Assembly (NCBI GenBank): GCA_902363735.1
Contig: CABJBA010000009.1
Span: 62,001-126,000, forward strand
From: Clostridiaceae bacterium
GTDB taxonomy: Bacteria; Bacillota; Clostridia; Lachnospirales; Lachnospiraceae
Direction of reading: 5' to 3'
Length of the DNA stretch: 64,000 nt
Shown here: positions 16,816-25,738 of the stretch, one piece after another
Layout of the letters: each line of letters begins with the position of its first letter
Position numbering within the stretch: position 1 is the first letter of the stretch
Position numbers and translations under genes: made by a program
The notes under the pieces: model-generated
What the model saw: the letters and a program-made list of their open reading frames with translations, nothing else
Told to the model about the DNA's origin: nothing
Databases searched by the model: none

Positions 16816-17346
16816 CTATCCAAAAACCTGCCTGCACAGCATCTTATATTCCTCATAAGCCGGAAGTCCATCCAGCTCTGTCAGGCGCTCTGCAATTCCC
16901 TTATAATACCAGGCATGTTCTGACTTGTCCTTTTCGTTAAAACGCTGCCAGACCTCTTCCCCAACCAGTAAAAAATCTCTTGCTGTTGTCCGCAGGTTGC
17001 TCAGTTTGTCCGCCAGAACCAGAACCTTGGACTCCTTAGAAGCTGACTCTAAATGAGTCAGGGTTGCACTTTTTCTCTCTTTCCAGCATTTGGTCTTATC
17101 TTCTGTTTCAGCCATCACAAATCCTGCCACACGAGGGCCGAATTCTGATTTAAGCTCTTCCTCTGTAACTCCTGCATCCTCCGCTACATCGTGAAGAACG
17201 GCTGCACAAATCAGTTCTTCATCTTCTGTCATAAGGGAAACAATCACTGCTGTCTCCAGGGGATGAACAATATAAGGGATCTTTGTCCCTTTTCGAAAAG
17301 TTCCCTCATGAGCTTTGGTTGCCAATGCAACGGCCTTTTCCAGCAT
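16816..17346 (-). CDS. HD-domain protein, (p)ppGpp hydrolase-like (MESH1/SpoT hydrolase type)
   Basis: A 176-residue cytoplasmic single-domain HD phosphohydrolase. Seen: KAHEGTFRKGTKIPYIVHPLE near the N-terminus, the metal-binding AAVLHDVAEDAGVT near residue 70, and LVLADKLSNLRTTARD, which together match the hydrolase domain of RelA/SpoT proteins and small alarmone hydrolases. No synthetase or TGS domain is present. The start at 17346 has GAGGAG eight bases upstream; a longer reading to 17403 adds a basic segment without a ribosome binding site. Substrate could be (p)ppGpp or another nucleotide; the sequence does not decide. Confidence 0.8.
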   Translation of the reverse strand: MLEKAVALATKAHEGTFRKGTKIPYIVHPLETAVIVSLMTEDEELICAAVLHDVAEDAGVTEEELKSEFGPRVAGFVMAETEDKTKCWKERKSATLTHLESASKESKVLVLADKLSNLRTTARDFLLVGEEVWQRFNEKDKSEHAWYYKGIAERLTELDGLPAYEEYKMLCRQVFG

Positions 17347-17508
17347 ACTGCATCTCCTCTTTTGTTTCTTTGTCAGATACACGCTTAGTTTCTTATAAAT
17401 CATCTTATCACAAATTATTAAGATTTAACAGAGCCTATTCAGCACTTTTTTAAATGACCCCATTCAGGGGCTTCTTTCAGCGCGTACCTATCCAAACAGA
17501 CACCATTT

Positions 17509-17868
17509 CTAATTAATGTTAAAAAACTCCATAAGCCTACGAACCCCAGAAGGTATCTCATTAAGAGGGAAAGACGAGAAAGACTTCTTTTTCATAGCCT
17601 CACCGATTGATAAATCACCGGTCACCGCATAGCATAGACTGTTCTCTCCAAAGCTGCACTCATAGCATCCTACATGGCAATGGTTGATCTCAATCACATT
17701 TCTTGCAGCTGTCTGGTTCTGGCTGCAATAGACCCAATCGGAACACAAGTCACTTTTATCTTCCTTAACATTTCCATATAATTTCGTCCCTTCAAAAACA
17801 GCAGGTAATTCGGACTGCGACAAAAAACCAGCTGCATTTGAAATTACTTGTATACTCTGGCTCGTCAT
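17509..17868 (-). CDS. Small cysteine-rich protein of unknown function
   Basis: A 119-residue protein not assigned to any family. It appears to be a real gene: it has AGGAGAG upstream of its ATG and a near-consensus promoter (TTGACA, 17, TATACT) about 45-75 bases before it. Seen: six cysteines at residues 42, 48, 64, 68, 71 and 79, the last four in HCHVGCYECSFGENSLCY, a spacing that could bind a metal or form disulfides. There is no signal peptide or membrane segment, so it is probably cytoplasmic. It is flanked by unrelated genes on both sides and appears monocistronic. No function is proposed. Confidence 0.65.
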   Translation of the reverse strand: MTSQSIQVISNAAGFLSQSELPAVFEGTKLYGNVKEDKSDLCSDWVYCSQNQTAARNVIEINHCHVGCYECSFGENSLCYAVTGDLSIGEAMKKKSFSSFPLNEIPSGVRRLMEFFNIN

Positions 17869-17912
17869 ATAATATCTCTCCTTTATAATTAGACATAACT
17901 AACCTTATTTTA

Positions 17913-17941
17913 AGTATAGAAGTATACCGCAGTAATGTCAA
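17913..17941 (-). promoter_or_regulatory. Strong sigma-A promoter of the Cys-rich small protein gene
   Basis: Minus-strand -35 TTGACA (17936-17941), 17-base spacer, -10 TATACT (17913-17918). The spacer and -10 contain a short direct repeat (GTATACTT, CTATACTT) that could serve as an operator, but this may be chance. Confidence 0.7.
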
Positions 17942-18053
17942 ACCATTCCTGCCTGGATAATTCAAGGCAAAGAAAGATATAACATCTCTCAAATACGCAT
18001 AAAAGCTGCATTTCATAAGATTAAATTAAATTATTACGATTTAGCAGTTAATC

Positions 18054-18082
18054 TTGTAAGAATCCTGATTTTCTGATATGCT
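18054..18082 (+). promoter_or_regulatory. Sigma-A promoter of the membrane-anchored hypothetical gene
   Basis: Plus-strand -35 TTGTAA (18054-18059), 17-base spacer, -10 TATGCT (18077-18082), about 40 bases before the start at 18121, with AGGAGG between. Confidence 0.55.
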
Positions 18083-18120
18083 TAGAAACGTAAAAACTAT
18101 CAGGAGGAACGTAAACTAAT

Positions 18121-18831
18121 ATGAACCACTATAACAACCAATCCAGATCCAACCGCAGGAAAACAAATTCCGGCTATAAAAAAAGCGGCGGGCGCAGCAG
18201 CTTCCTGACAGTTCTCCTGTTTTATATCCTGCCCTTTCTGGCTGTCAACAGCCTTATCTTTTTGCTTGTAACCTCCAAGCCAAAGGGAGAGGTTTCCATA
18301 AGCGAAAGCAAGGACTTTATTTCAACTACTATGGAATTAAAGATCAGCTCTCTGCTGCCCATCTCCTCCATGGAAATGGCTTTGGACGGAACCCCTATTG
18401 AGGCAACAAAAACAGGTTCTAAATCCTACTCCGTAATTCTAACCAACAACGGCGTACTTGAAATAAAGCTGACCAGCTTAAACCAGATGAAAACCATTCT
18501 TCATGAGCAAGTCAATGTGTTGGATGACACTCCTCCTTCTATGAAGGAAACCCGTTTTGTGGACGGAGTTCTTTCCTTTTACTTGGAGGACACACAGGCG
18601 GGAGTGGACTTTTCTTCTGTTTATGCATCTGATGATGACAACCCTGATATTCTTCCTCTTTCCATTGATAGGAGTACAGGCCTTATTACCTTTGAAATTA
18701 AAAAAGAAAATCTGACCATCAACGCGAAGGACAAGATTGGAAATGAGATGCATAAGACCTTTAACCCTCAGGGAGAGAGCATTGAGGAATCTGAGGAAGA
18801 AACTGAATTGGAAGAGGCGAAAGTGCAATAG
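18121..18831 (+). CDS. Membrane-anchored extracytoplasmic protein of unknown function
   Basis: A 236-residue protein. Seen: a basic, Asn/Ser-rich N-terminus (about residues 1-28), one hydrophobic segment (SFLTVLLFYILPFLAVNSLI, residues about 29-55), then an extracytoplasmic part with beta-rich repeats resembling bacterial Ig-like modules (ILTNNGVLEIKLTSLNQMKT, then VDGVLSFYLEDTQAGVD), and an acidic tail rich in Glu (about residues 218-236). No enzyme motif was found. AGGAGG lies 13 bases upstream of the ATG, slightly far. It has its own promoter and a strong terminator, so it is a single-gene unit. The homology to Ig-like folds is a visual judgement. Confidence 0.7.
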   Translation: MNHYNNQSRSNRRKTNSGYKKSGGRSSFLTVLLFYILPFLAVNSLIFLLVTSKPKGEVSISESKDFISTTMELKISSLLPISSMEMALDGTPIEATKTGSKSYSVILTNNGVLEIKLTSLNQMKTILHEQVNVLDDTPPSMKETRFVDGVLSFYLEDTQAGVDFSSVYASDDDNPDILPLSIDRSTGLITFEIKKENLTINAKDKIGNEMHKTFNPQGESIEESEEETELEEAKVQ

Positions 18832-18866
18832 GAGGAAGCGGTTTCAAACCGCTTCCTCCTGTTTTT
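18830..18866 (+). terminator. Strong intrinsic terminator after the membrane-anchored hypothetical gene
   Basis: Perfect inverted repeat with arms AGGAGGAAGCGGTTT and AAACCGCTTCCTCCT separated by one base, followed by GTTTTTATG. The stem begins at the stop codon and its T-tract reaches the stop codon of the convergent lacI-type gene. Confidence 0.9.
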
Positions 18867-19908
18867 ATGTTGATGAAGCATATTCTCTTGTGGACTCTCC
18901 AATAACCAGCTGCCCCTTAAACACCTTTTTCTGATGCTCTGCCTGATTGCGGATCACATCAAATAAAATTCTGATAGTTGCCTCTGCTATTTCCTCCACC
19001 GGCTGCCGGATGGTGGTAATCGCCGGATTATAATAATGGACAATGTCCAGGCCGTCGTAGCCTGCTACCGAATAATCCTGAGGAATCTGTTTTCCATGTT
19101 CAAAAACTGCTTTGCAGGCTCCGATGGCAATGCTGTCTGAAATGGCATACACTGCTGTAAAATCCAGTTTTTTATCCAGAACGCTGTTCATCATCTGATA
19201 GCCGTTGTCCATGGTGTAGGATTCTCCGCACCTGTCCGAATGCCTCACCAGCTCCGGATTCCAGGCAATGCCGTTGTCCTCAAGAGCCTTCTTATACCCT
19301 TCCAGGCGAAGGCGTCCTATGCTCTCATCATCAGGAGACGCTGCCAGAATCAAGATCTTCCTATGTCCCAGTCCGCATAAATAATTCACCAGCTTCCGGC
19401 TCTCCGCAAAGTCATCCACTGACACGCAGGAAAATGCCGGTGATTCGTCCAGGTATTCAGTCATCCCCACAGTGCTGAGGACGTAGGGAACCGTAAGCTG
19501 CTCCAGCTTCTCTCTGCTGTGAGAAAAATAACCTCCAAGGAACACAATTCCTCTTGGCTTTTTCTCCTTGATCAGTTCTAAGGCCACCTCTACCTCATCC
19601 TCCCGTTCCTCCACCCGCTGCAGGATAAATGAGTATTTCTTTTTCTGAATCTCCTCTTCAAAAACCCGGATCATCTTGCTGAAAAAAGGATTGCTGATAC
19701 CCTTTATCAAGACTGCAATGGCTTTGGAATCAGTGCGCTTTAAGTTTCTGGCGCTATTGTTGGGAATGTAATTATTCTCCTTAATCACCTGCAGGATCAT
19801 ATTTTTTGTCTCCGGATTAATGTCCGGATGGTTATTAATAGCCCTGGACACAGTACTGATTCCAACTCCGCATATCCTGGCAATGTCCTTTATATTTATG
19901 GAATCCAT
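18865..19908 (-). CDS. LacI-family transcriptional regulator of the alpha-glucan operon
   Basis: A 347-residue regulator. Seen: N-terminal helix-turn-helix NIKDIARICGVGISTVSRAIN (residues about 4-25) with hinge YIPNNSARNLKR, then a periplasmic-binding-protein-like effector domain (AIAVLIKGISNPFF, CGLGHRKILILA, AIGACKAVFEHGKQIPQDYSVAGYD). It is the last gene of the cluster MBP-permease-permease-malQ-lacI, which fits a malR-like role. Two LacI-type sites lie upstream of the first gene, so autogenous control is likely: the operon encodes its own repressor and lacks a separate promoter here. Effector is probably maltose or a maltodextrin, by inference. Confidence 0.9.
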   Translation of the reverse strand: MDSINIKDIARICGVGISTVSRAINNHPDINPETKNMILQVIKENNYIPNNSARNLKRTDSKAIAVLIKGISNPFFSKMIRVFEEEIQKKKYSFILQRVEEREDEVEVALELIKEKKPRGIVFLGGYFSHSREKLEQLTVPYVLSTVGMTEYLDESPAFSCVSVDDFAESRKLVNYLCGLGHRKILILAASPDDESIGRLRLEGYKKALEDNGIAWNPELVRHSDRCGESYTMDNGYQMMNSVLDKKLDFTAVYAISDSIAIGACKAVFEHGKQIPQDYSVAGYDGLDIVHYYNPAITTIRQPVEEIAEATIRILFDVIRNQAEHQKKVFKGQLVIGESTREYASST

Positions 19909-19930
19909 CAGAAATACTCATCTCCTTTCA

Positions 19931-21409
19931 TCATACCCTGCCGTAAAGCCTGGCGGTCTTTCTGCATTTTTCTGCAAGTTCCTCTGTCATTTCCCCTGGA
20001 AACATACGCCATCTCCAGTTCTTCCCAAGGGTAGAAGGTTCATTGATTCTGGCTTCTTCTCCCAGCCCCAGATAATCCTGAACGGGAATCACCGCCAGTC
20101 TGGCTACGCTTGCAAGGGCCAGACGGATGAAATCCCAGTGAATTTCCTCTCTGGGCGTTCTTCCATTGCCGATGTAATCAACGGAAAACTGCCTGTCTTC
20201 ATAAGACATTTCTTCATACCAGCTTTTTAAGGTATTGTTATCATGGGTTCCCGTGTATACCACACAGTCACTGTTGTAATTATGAGGCAGATAATCGCTC
20301 TCCTCTCTGGAATCAAAAGCAAATTCCAGCACTTTCATACCGGGAAAACCAGTATCTTTTACAAGCTTTAATACGGATGGAGTCAAAAATCCCAGATCTT
20401 CGGCAATGATATCCAGCCTGCCAAACTTCTCTCTCATCCTGTCAAAGACTGCAATTCCTGGCCCCTTTTCCCACCAGCCTCCTATGGCGTTTTCATTGCC
20501 CGCCGGAATGGAATAATATTCGTCAAAGCCACGGAAATGATCCACTCTCACCACATCATAGAGACGGAAGCTGTACTCCATACGCTTTAACCACCACTCA
20601 TAGCCTGTTTTTCCATGGTAATCCCAGCGGTAAAGAGGGTTTCCCCAAAGCTGTCCCGTAGCAGAGAATCCGTCAGGGGGGCAGCCTGCCACTGCAATGG
20701 GATTGCAGTTGTCATCAAACTGGAACAGTTCCGGATGAAACCAGGAATCCGCACTGTCAAAGGCCACATAGATGGGAATGTCTCCGATGATTCGAAGTCC
20801 TCTCTCATTTGCATAGGACTTTAACCGGGACCACTGCTCCTCAAACTTCATCTGAAGAAAACCGTAGAAGCCGATTTCATCTGCCAGTTCCTTTTCATAT
20901 CTCAAAACCGCCTCTTCGCTTCTAAGGCGGATATCCTCATCCCAGAGAATCCAGCTCTTCCCTTCAAAATGATTCTTCACCGCCATATAAAAGCAGTATC
21001 CGGCAGTTTCTTCACTTAAAGAAACCCTGGTCTCTTCCCCCGTATTTCCCTGGTCCTTCCAGCGTCCATAAGCCTTCCTCAGCAGAGGAAATCGGTTATA
21101 ATACATCTTTTCATAATCAATATCTCTTGGATTATCACCAAAATCAACGGCTTCACATTCCTCTGCCGTAAGGAGCCCTTCCTTTACTAACTCATCTAAG
21201 TCAATAAAATAAGGATTCCCAGCAAATGCGGAAAATGACTGATAAGGGGAATCTCCGTAGCCTGTAGGGCCTAAAGGAAGAATCTGCCAGTAATGCTGTC
21301 CTCCCTGTTTTAAACGGTCAATAAATTCATACGCCTCTTTTGAAAATGCTCCGATCCCGTACTTTGACGGCAGGCTTGCAACCGGAAGCAATATACCACA
21401 TTCCCGCAT
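19931..21409 (-). CDS. malQ: 4-alpha-glucanotransferase (amylomaltase, GH77)
   Basis: A 492-residue cytoplasmic enzyme that transfers alpha-1,4-glucan segments and releases glucose from maltodextrins. Seen: GILLPVASLPSKYGIG at the N-terminus, IIGDIPIYVAFDSADSW, the nucleophile region VRVDHFRGFDEYYSIPAG, the acid/base region DIIAEDLG and the late VVYTGTHDNNTL. Length is typical of the short bacterial type. AAGGAG precedes the start. It lies 27 bases after the second permease gene, so imported maltodextrin is processed by the product of the same transcript. Confidence 0.96.
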   Translation of the reverse strand: MRECGILLPVASLPSKYGIGAFSKEAYEFIDRLKQGGQHYWQILPLGPTGYGDSPYQSFSAFAGNPYFIDLDELVKEGLLTAEECEAVDFGDNPRDIDYEKMYYNRFPLLRKAYGRWKDQGNTGEETRVSLSEETAGYCFYMAVKNHFEGKSWILWDEDIRLRSEEAVLRYEKELADEIGFYGFLQMKFEEQWSRLKSYANERGLRIIGDIPIYVAFDSADSWFHPELFQFDDNCNPIAVAGCPPDGFSATGQLWGNPLYRWDYHGKTGYEWWLKRMEYSFRLYDVVRVDHFRGFDEYYSIPAGNENAIGGWWEKGPGIAVFDRMREKFGRLDIIAEDLGFLTPSVLKLVKDTGFPGMKVLEFAFDSREESDYLPHNYNSDCVVYTGTHDNNTLKSWYEEMSYEDRQFSVDYIGNGRTPREEIHWDFIRLALASVARLAVIPVQDYLGLGEEARINEPSTLGKNWRWRMFPGEMTEELAEKCRKTARLYGRV

Positions 21410-21436
21410 AACCAGTCTCCTTTTTCTGTTTGATTT

Positions 21437-22285
21437 CTAACCTTTCACTGCGCCTGCAGCCACACCCTTAATGATATACTTCTGACAGCTCAAATAAAAT
21501 ACAACAATCGGAAGGATGGCCAAAACCAGCATTGCCATCATAGCTCCCATATCAATGGAACCATAGCCTCCCTTTAAATTCTGGATAACCATTGGTATTG
21601 TACCTTTTTCCTGGGGAAGAATCAAGCTGGGAAGAAGATAATCGTTCCAAATCCACATGGAATTTAAGATGGCAACCGTCACTGCTGTAGGCTTTAACAT
21701 AGGAAATACAACATGAAGATAAGTTTGAAGGGGCGTACAGCCATCAATCATGGCAGCCTCCTCAATTTCAACAGGAATTGCCTTTACAAATCCGCAGAAT
21801 AAGAACACCGCCTGACCGGCCCCAAAGCCCAGATAAAGAAGCACCAGTCCATACATGGAGTTTAAATACAAATCATTAGCTGTCTTGGACATGGTAAACA
21901 TAACCATCTGAAAAGGCACAATCATTGCAAATACAAACACATAATATAAGAGACTGGTAAACATGGACTTAACCCTGGTTATAAACCAGGCTGTCATAGA
22001 AGTGAACAGGATAATGATGGCTACCGAAGCCACTGTAATAAAAAGTGAACGGCCAAAGGCCTGGAAAAAACCCGTTTTTCTTATGCCCTCCGTATAATTT
22101 CCAAACCCTGCATAGGTATCCCCGTTGGGAATCTGAAAAGGGGCGCTGCTGATAAAAAGCTTGCTCTTAAAAGAGTTTATCAAAACCAGTGCAACGGGAA
22201 ATAAAAATCCAAGAGAAAGAGCGGTCAGACTTAACGTGAGAAATGTTCCCATTGTTTTGCTTACTTCCATTTCTTTTTTATCCAT
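21437..22285 (-). CDS. Sugar ABC transporter permease (MalG type)
   Basis: A 282-residue inner membrane permease with about six membrane segments. Seen: LFPVALVLINSFKSK and the EAA loop EIEEAAMIDGCTPLQTYLHVVFP that docks to the ATPase. It shares one base with the preceding permease (TGATG), so translation is coupled. No ATPase gene is present in the cluster, as is common for CUT1 systems that share a multi-use MsiK/MsmK-like ATPase encoded elsewhere. Substrate is inferred as maltodextrin from malQ. Confidence 0.92.
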   Translation of the reverse strand: MDKKEMEVSKTMGTFLTLSLTALSLGFLFPVALVLINSFKSKLFISSAPFQIPNGDTYAGFGNYTEGIRKTGFFQAFGRSLFITVASVAIIILFTSMTAWFITRVKSMFTSLLYYVFVFAMIVPFQMVMFTMSKTANDLYLNSMYGLVLLYLGFGAGQAVFLFCGFVKAIPVEIEEAAMIDGCTPLQTYLHVVFPMLKPTAVTVAILNSMWIWNDYLLPSLILPQEKGTIPMVIQNLKGGYGSIDMGAMMAMLVLAILPIVVFYLSCQKYIIKGVAAGAVKG

Positions 22286-23127
22286 CAGCTTTCCACCTCC
22301 TTACGTCTTGTGAGGAAAAGCTGGGTCAGAGAAATAAGCGCCACCATAAGAAAGAAAACGGTAGCCTTTGCCTGGCCCACACCCTCCCAGCCCACTCTTC
22401 CGTAAAACGTGCTGTAAATATCAAGAGCCAGCATGCTGGTCTGTCTTCCAGGCCCTCCCGCCGTCAGAGCAAGATTCTGGTCAAAGAGCTTAAAGGAGTT
22501 TGTCAAAGTCAGAAACAGGCAGATGGTAAAAGAGGGCATAACCATAGGAACCATAATTTTCCCCAATATCTGGAACCTTCCGGCACCGTCAATTTTTGCT
22601 GCCTCAATCAGCTCTCCCGGAACATTCTGAAGTCCTGCAATATAAATAATCATCATATAACCGATCAACTGCCAGTTCATCAAAATCACCAGCCCCCAGA
22701 AACCGTATCTGGCATCAAAAGAAAGGGTAACCCCAAACCTTGCTAAAATTCCATTTAACAGAAGCTGCCAGATATACCCCAGCACAATACCGCCGATTAA
22801 GTTTGGCATAAAAAACACTGTACGGAATAAATTGGTCCCCTTAATACCTCTTGTCAGGACGTATGCCAGCAGAAATCCAAACACATTAATGGTCACCACT
22901 GAAACCACCGTAAATTTCACCGTGAACACCAGAGCATTTACGAAATTCTGATCCATAAATATCTTTTTATAATTTGATATTCCCACCCAGTCTGCATCCT
23001 TTACTGTGGTGAATTCAGTAAAAGATAAATAAATACCTATGATAAAAGGGTACAGGAATGCAATGGTAAATGCAGCCAGTGTGGGCAGAACAAAAAGCGG
23101 AAAATACCGTTTCATCGTCTTTTGCAT
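22285..23127 (-). CDS. Sugar ABC transporter permease (MalF type)
   Basis: A 280-residue CUT1 permease with about six hydrophobic segments. Seen: N-terminal RYFPLFVLPTLAAFTIAFLYP, the motif VNVPGELIEAAKIDGAGRF-like loop (NVPGELIEAAKIDGAGRFQ) and GGPGRQTSMLALDIY typical of this family. It precedes the MalG-type gene with a one-base overlap and follows the binding protein gene by about 87 bases. Confidence 0.92.
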   Translation of the reverse strand: MQKTMKRYFPLFVLPTLAAFTIAFLYPFIIGIYLSFTEFTTVKDADWVGISNYKKIFMDQNFVNALVFTVKFTVVSVVTINVFGFLLAYVLTRGIKGTNLFRTVFFMPNLIGGIVLGYIWQLLLNGILARFGVTLSFDARYGFWGLVILMNWQLIGYMMIIYIAGLQNVPGELIEAAKIDGAGRFQILGKIMVPMVMPSFTICLFLTLTNSFKLFDQNLALTAGGPGRQTSMLALDIYSTFYGRVGWEGVGQAKATVFFLMVALISLTQLFLTRRKEVES

Positions 23128-23214
23128 AGCAGGCCCTCCTTTTTTGTATTTTATAGCCTATGGAAAATGGGTGAGATATTTCCTATCTCTCACCCATCTC
23201 CTCTTTTATTTGTC

Positions 23215-24594
23215 TTATTTAGTCATAGCTTTTTCATTGGCCCAATCTGCCTTCATGTCTTCAACCACTGCAGTCCACTCTTTGCCCCCCTGAGCATACT
23301 GAAGAAGAGAAGCACCGAAATTATCCTTAAAGGTCTGGCTTGGGAAGGAAGTAAAGTTCCAGGTAACAGAGTACAAATCGCCGTTGTTCATGTACCGGTC
23401 AATTTCCTTTGCCAAAGGATCGGTTGGCTTTTCTTCCGCTGCAAACGTATCAAAGGGAGCAATAAAGCCCAGCTTGTTGGTTACATAATCTTTTCCGGTA
23501 TCAGAAGTAAAGAGCCACTCCAGGAAATCCAGAGAAGCCTGCTGATCCTCTTCCTTGGCCTGGCTGTTAATGGAAAAGAAGTTTTCCGTACCAATGCAAA
23601 GCCCCTGCTTATCTTCTCCGCTCACTCCGATGTAGATAGGAAGGAATTTCACATCCTCCTCTTTAACTGTATTTCCATCCACTCCTGAAACCTGTCCCCA
23701 GCCCCAGTTTCCGTTTTGTACCATAGCTGCCTTACCCAAAGCAAAATCTGCCATGGAATCTTCAACCGTTTTGGCACCTACCATCTTGGGGTCCGTGCAG
23801 GAATTGTTAATGTATAAATCAAAAATGTTTTTATAGTTATCGGAATATGTAAAGTCAAGAGCATCCTTATCGGCTACATTTTCATCCTTATATTCATAAT
23901 AAACCGGAAGATTGGCCAGATGAGTCTGCCATCTCCAGTCCTCACCGGGAGCAAAAGAGGTTGAAGCAAATACACCTTCTATGCCAAGCTCTGCCTTTCT
24001 GGCCTGCATATCCTCTGCAACTGCCTTTAGAGAATCGAAGGTATTAATTTCATCCATTGATTTAGCTTTTGCACCGTCAATAGCAAAGTACTTCTGCATA
24101 ATAGCATCGTTGTAAATAATCCCGTATCCTTCCACTACATAGGGAATACCGTAAACACCATCTCCATCGGTTACGGCCATATCCTTGTCAACCAGATGGC
24201 TGTAAATAGCCGTGTCCTTTAAATCTCTGGTATACTTTGACCAGGACTTATAACCAATGGGTCCGTTGATCTGGAACAGTGTAGGCGGTTCCTTCTTTGC
24301 CACCTCTGATTTTAAGGTCTGCTCATAAGTTCCTGCCGCTGCGGTCTGAACCTTCATGGACACTCCCGTTTCTGACGTATATTTTCCAGCCAGCTCTGTC
24401 CAGATATCTGCCACCTCCGGCTTAAAGTTTAAGTAATAGATCTGTCCTTTTTCCCCTGCTGCTGCCTGAGTCTCTCCTGAGGCTGTGGAATCCCCTGCTG
24501 CATTTCCCCCGGGATTTCCAGAAGAACAGCCCATCAGGGTTCCAGCTGCCATAGCCGCCGCCATAGTAAATGCCGCCAGTTTTCCTAATTTCAT
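23215..24594 (-). CDS. Sugar ABC transporter substrate-binding lipoprotein (maltodextrin type)
   Basis: A 459-residue extracellular lipoprotein. Seen: signal peptide ending TLMGCSS (lipobox, Cys at about 23), a Gly/Ala/Ser-rich linker to about residue 48, then a type II sugar-binding fold with FKPEVADIWTELAGKY, LFQINGPIGYKSWSKY and MVQNGNWGWG, typical of extracellular solute-binding family 1. The start at 24594 follows AGGAGG; an upstream extension to 24660 would run through the operator region. First gene of the operon with permeases, malQ and lacI. Confidence 0.92.
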   Translation of the reverse strand: MKLGKLAAFTMAAAMAAGTLMGCSSGNPGGNAAGDSTASGETQAAAGEKGQIYYLNFKPEVADIWTELAGKYTSETGVSMKVQTAAAGTYEQTLKSEVAKKEPPTLFQINGPIGYKSWSKYTRDLKDTAIYSHLVDKDMAVTDGDGVYGIPYVVEGYGIIYNDAIMQKYFAIDGAKAKSMDEINTFDSLKAVAEDMQARKAELGIEGVFASTSFAPGEDWRWQTHLANLPVYYEYKDENVADKDALDFTYSDNYKNIFDLYINNSCTDPKMVGAKTVEDSMADFALGKAAMVQNGNWGWGQVSGVDGNTVKEEDVKFLPIYIGVSGEDKQGLCIGTENFFSINSQAKEEDQQASLDFLEWLFTSDTGKDYVTNKLGFIAPFDTFAAEEKPTDPLAKEIDRYMNNGDLYSVTWNFTSFPSQTFKDNFGASLLQYAQGGKEWTAVVEDMKADWANEKAMTK

Positions 24595-24634
24595 AATATC
24601 CTCCTTCCGTGCTGTACGCACATGCCATTTTTTT

Positions 24635-24658
24635 GGTAACGGTTTCGGTAACGTTTCC
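24635..24658 (-). promoter_or_regulatory. Tandem LacI-type operators in front of the alpha-glucan operon
   Basis: Two adjacent 12-base copies, GGTAACGGTTTC (24635-24646) and GGTAACGTTTCC (24647-24658) on the plus strand, resemble LacI/GalR-family operators centred on a CG step (consensus-like AACGTT). They lie about 15-40 bases downstream of the -10 element and 40 bases upstream of the binding-protein start, a roadblock position. They are probably bound by the LacI protein at 18865-19908. Confidence 0.6.
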
Positions 24659-24674
24659 AATATTTTATGTTTTT

Positions 24675-24703
24675 ACAATAGCATATTGCACAAACAAATG
24701 CAA
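24675..24703 (-). promoter_or_regulatory. Promoter of the alpha-glucan ABC-malQ-lacI operon
   Basis: Minus-strand -35 TTGCAT (24698-24703), 17-base spacer, -10 TATTGT (24675-24680), followed by the tandem operators. The gap 24595-24954 holds this promoter and operators on the minus strand and the upstream region of the SIMPL gene on the plus strand, in which no convincing promoter could be fixed. Confidence 0.55.
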
Positions 24704-24954
24704 TACTTTCGTAAAATATTTTACATTTTAATTATTTAACCGCTTTTCTCATATGCAAATTGTGATTATTATATACTTTTTTATCTATTTATTTCAATTA
24801 GGATCAACTTTATTACAAAGGGGGTAAATCCCAACTTCGGAAATTTTTGTAAGTAATTTCTATGAATTTTGACCTGGAAAGTTAAGATAAAAGAAAGACT
24901 TATTCTGGAATTTTCCGGTACAATTAAAACATGAAAATAAAGGAGGAAATATTT

Positions 24955-25725
24955 ATGAGAAAAATAAAGAAACCCTTGGCTGCCGCTCTTATTGCAGCCG
25001 CAGTACTTAGTATAACAGCATGCAGCCAGACAGAAAAGCTTTCCGCTTCAGCCGCGGTGAATCCACAGACAGGAGCTGCTTCCATTGACACCTTAGCAGG
25101 AAAAACTGTCCGGGTTATGAGCACGGAAGCGATCAAGGTAGTTCCTGATATGGCACAGGTCAACTTTTCTGTGATCACCCAGGATGGAAACCCTCAGAAG
25201 TGCCAGGAGAAAAACAGCGAAGACACCGGAAAAGTTATTGAGTTTCTGAAGAAATCCGGTATTGCCGAGACTTCTATCCAGACCTCAGGATACGGCTTAG
25301 AGCCAATGTATGACTGGAATGAAACAGGGCAGACCATTACCGGGTATCAGATGCGTACCAGTATTACGGTATCCGATATTTCCCTGGATAAGGTAGGAGC
25401 ACTGCTTTCATCCAGCATTGAGGCAGGAATCAACAGCATTGAAAGCGTCAGCTATCTTTCCAGTAAATATGATGAAGCCTATCAGAACGCCCTTAAAAAG
25501 GCCGTTGCTTCCGCTAAGGTTAAGGCAGAGGTCATTGCAGAAGCCAGCGGTTCTTCCCTGGGCGAAGTAGTCTACATAGAAGAACTGACTTCTTATGCAA
25601 ACCTCAAATATACAGGTACCATGGAAGCAGGAGCTGCTAAAGATGAAGCGCTTAAATCCGTGATTGTAGAACCCGGCCAGATCGGTGTGGAAGCGCAGAT
25701 TCAGGTAACCTATAAGATAAAATAA
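24955..25725 (+). CDS. SIMPL-domain lipoprotein
   Basis: A 256-residue secreted lipoprotein of the SIMPL (DUF541) family, whose function in bacteria is unclear beyond oxidative-stress and envelope roles proposed for some members. Seen: signal peptide with lipobox SITACSQ (Cys at about 23), then VRVMSTEAIKVVPDMAQVNFSV, YGLEPMYDWNETGQTITGYQ and AVASAKVKAEVIAEASG, the repeating family motifs. The start at 24955 is preceded by AAAGGAGG; the frame extends eight codons upstream without such a site. Transcribed alone and followed by a terminator. Confidence 0.9.
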   Translation: MRKIKKPLAAALIAAAVLSITACSQTEKLSASAAVNPQTGAASIDTLAGKTVRVMSTEAIKVVPDMAQVNFSVITQDGNPQKCQEKNSEDTGKVIEFLKKSGIAETSIQTSGYGLEPMYDWNETGQTITGYQMRTSITVSDISLDKVGALLSSSIEAGINSIESVSYLSSKYDEAYQNALKKAVASAKVKAEVIAEASGSSLGEVVYIEELTSYANLKYTGTMEAGAAKDEALKSVIVEPGQIGVEAQIQVTYKIK

Positions 25726-25738
25726 AAAGACAGCAGGA

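Noticed and set aside
24595-24660. Upstream extension of the sugar-binding lipoprotein
   Set aside because: It would pass through the tandem operators and precede the signal peptide; AGGAGG lies before 24594.
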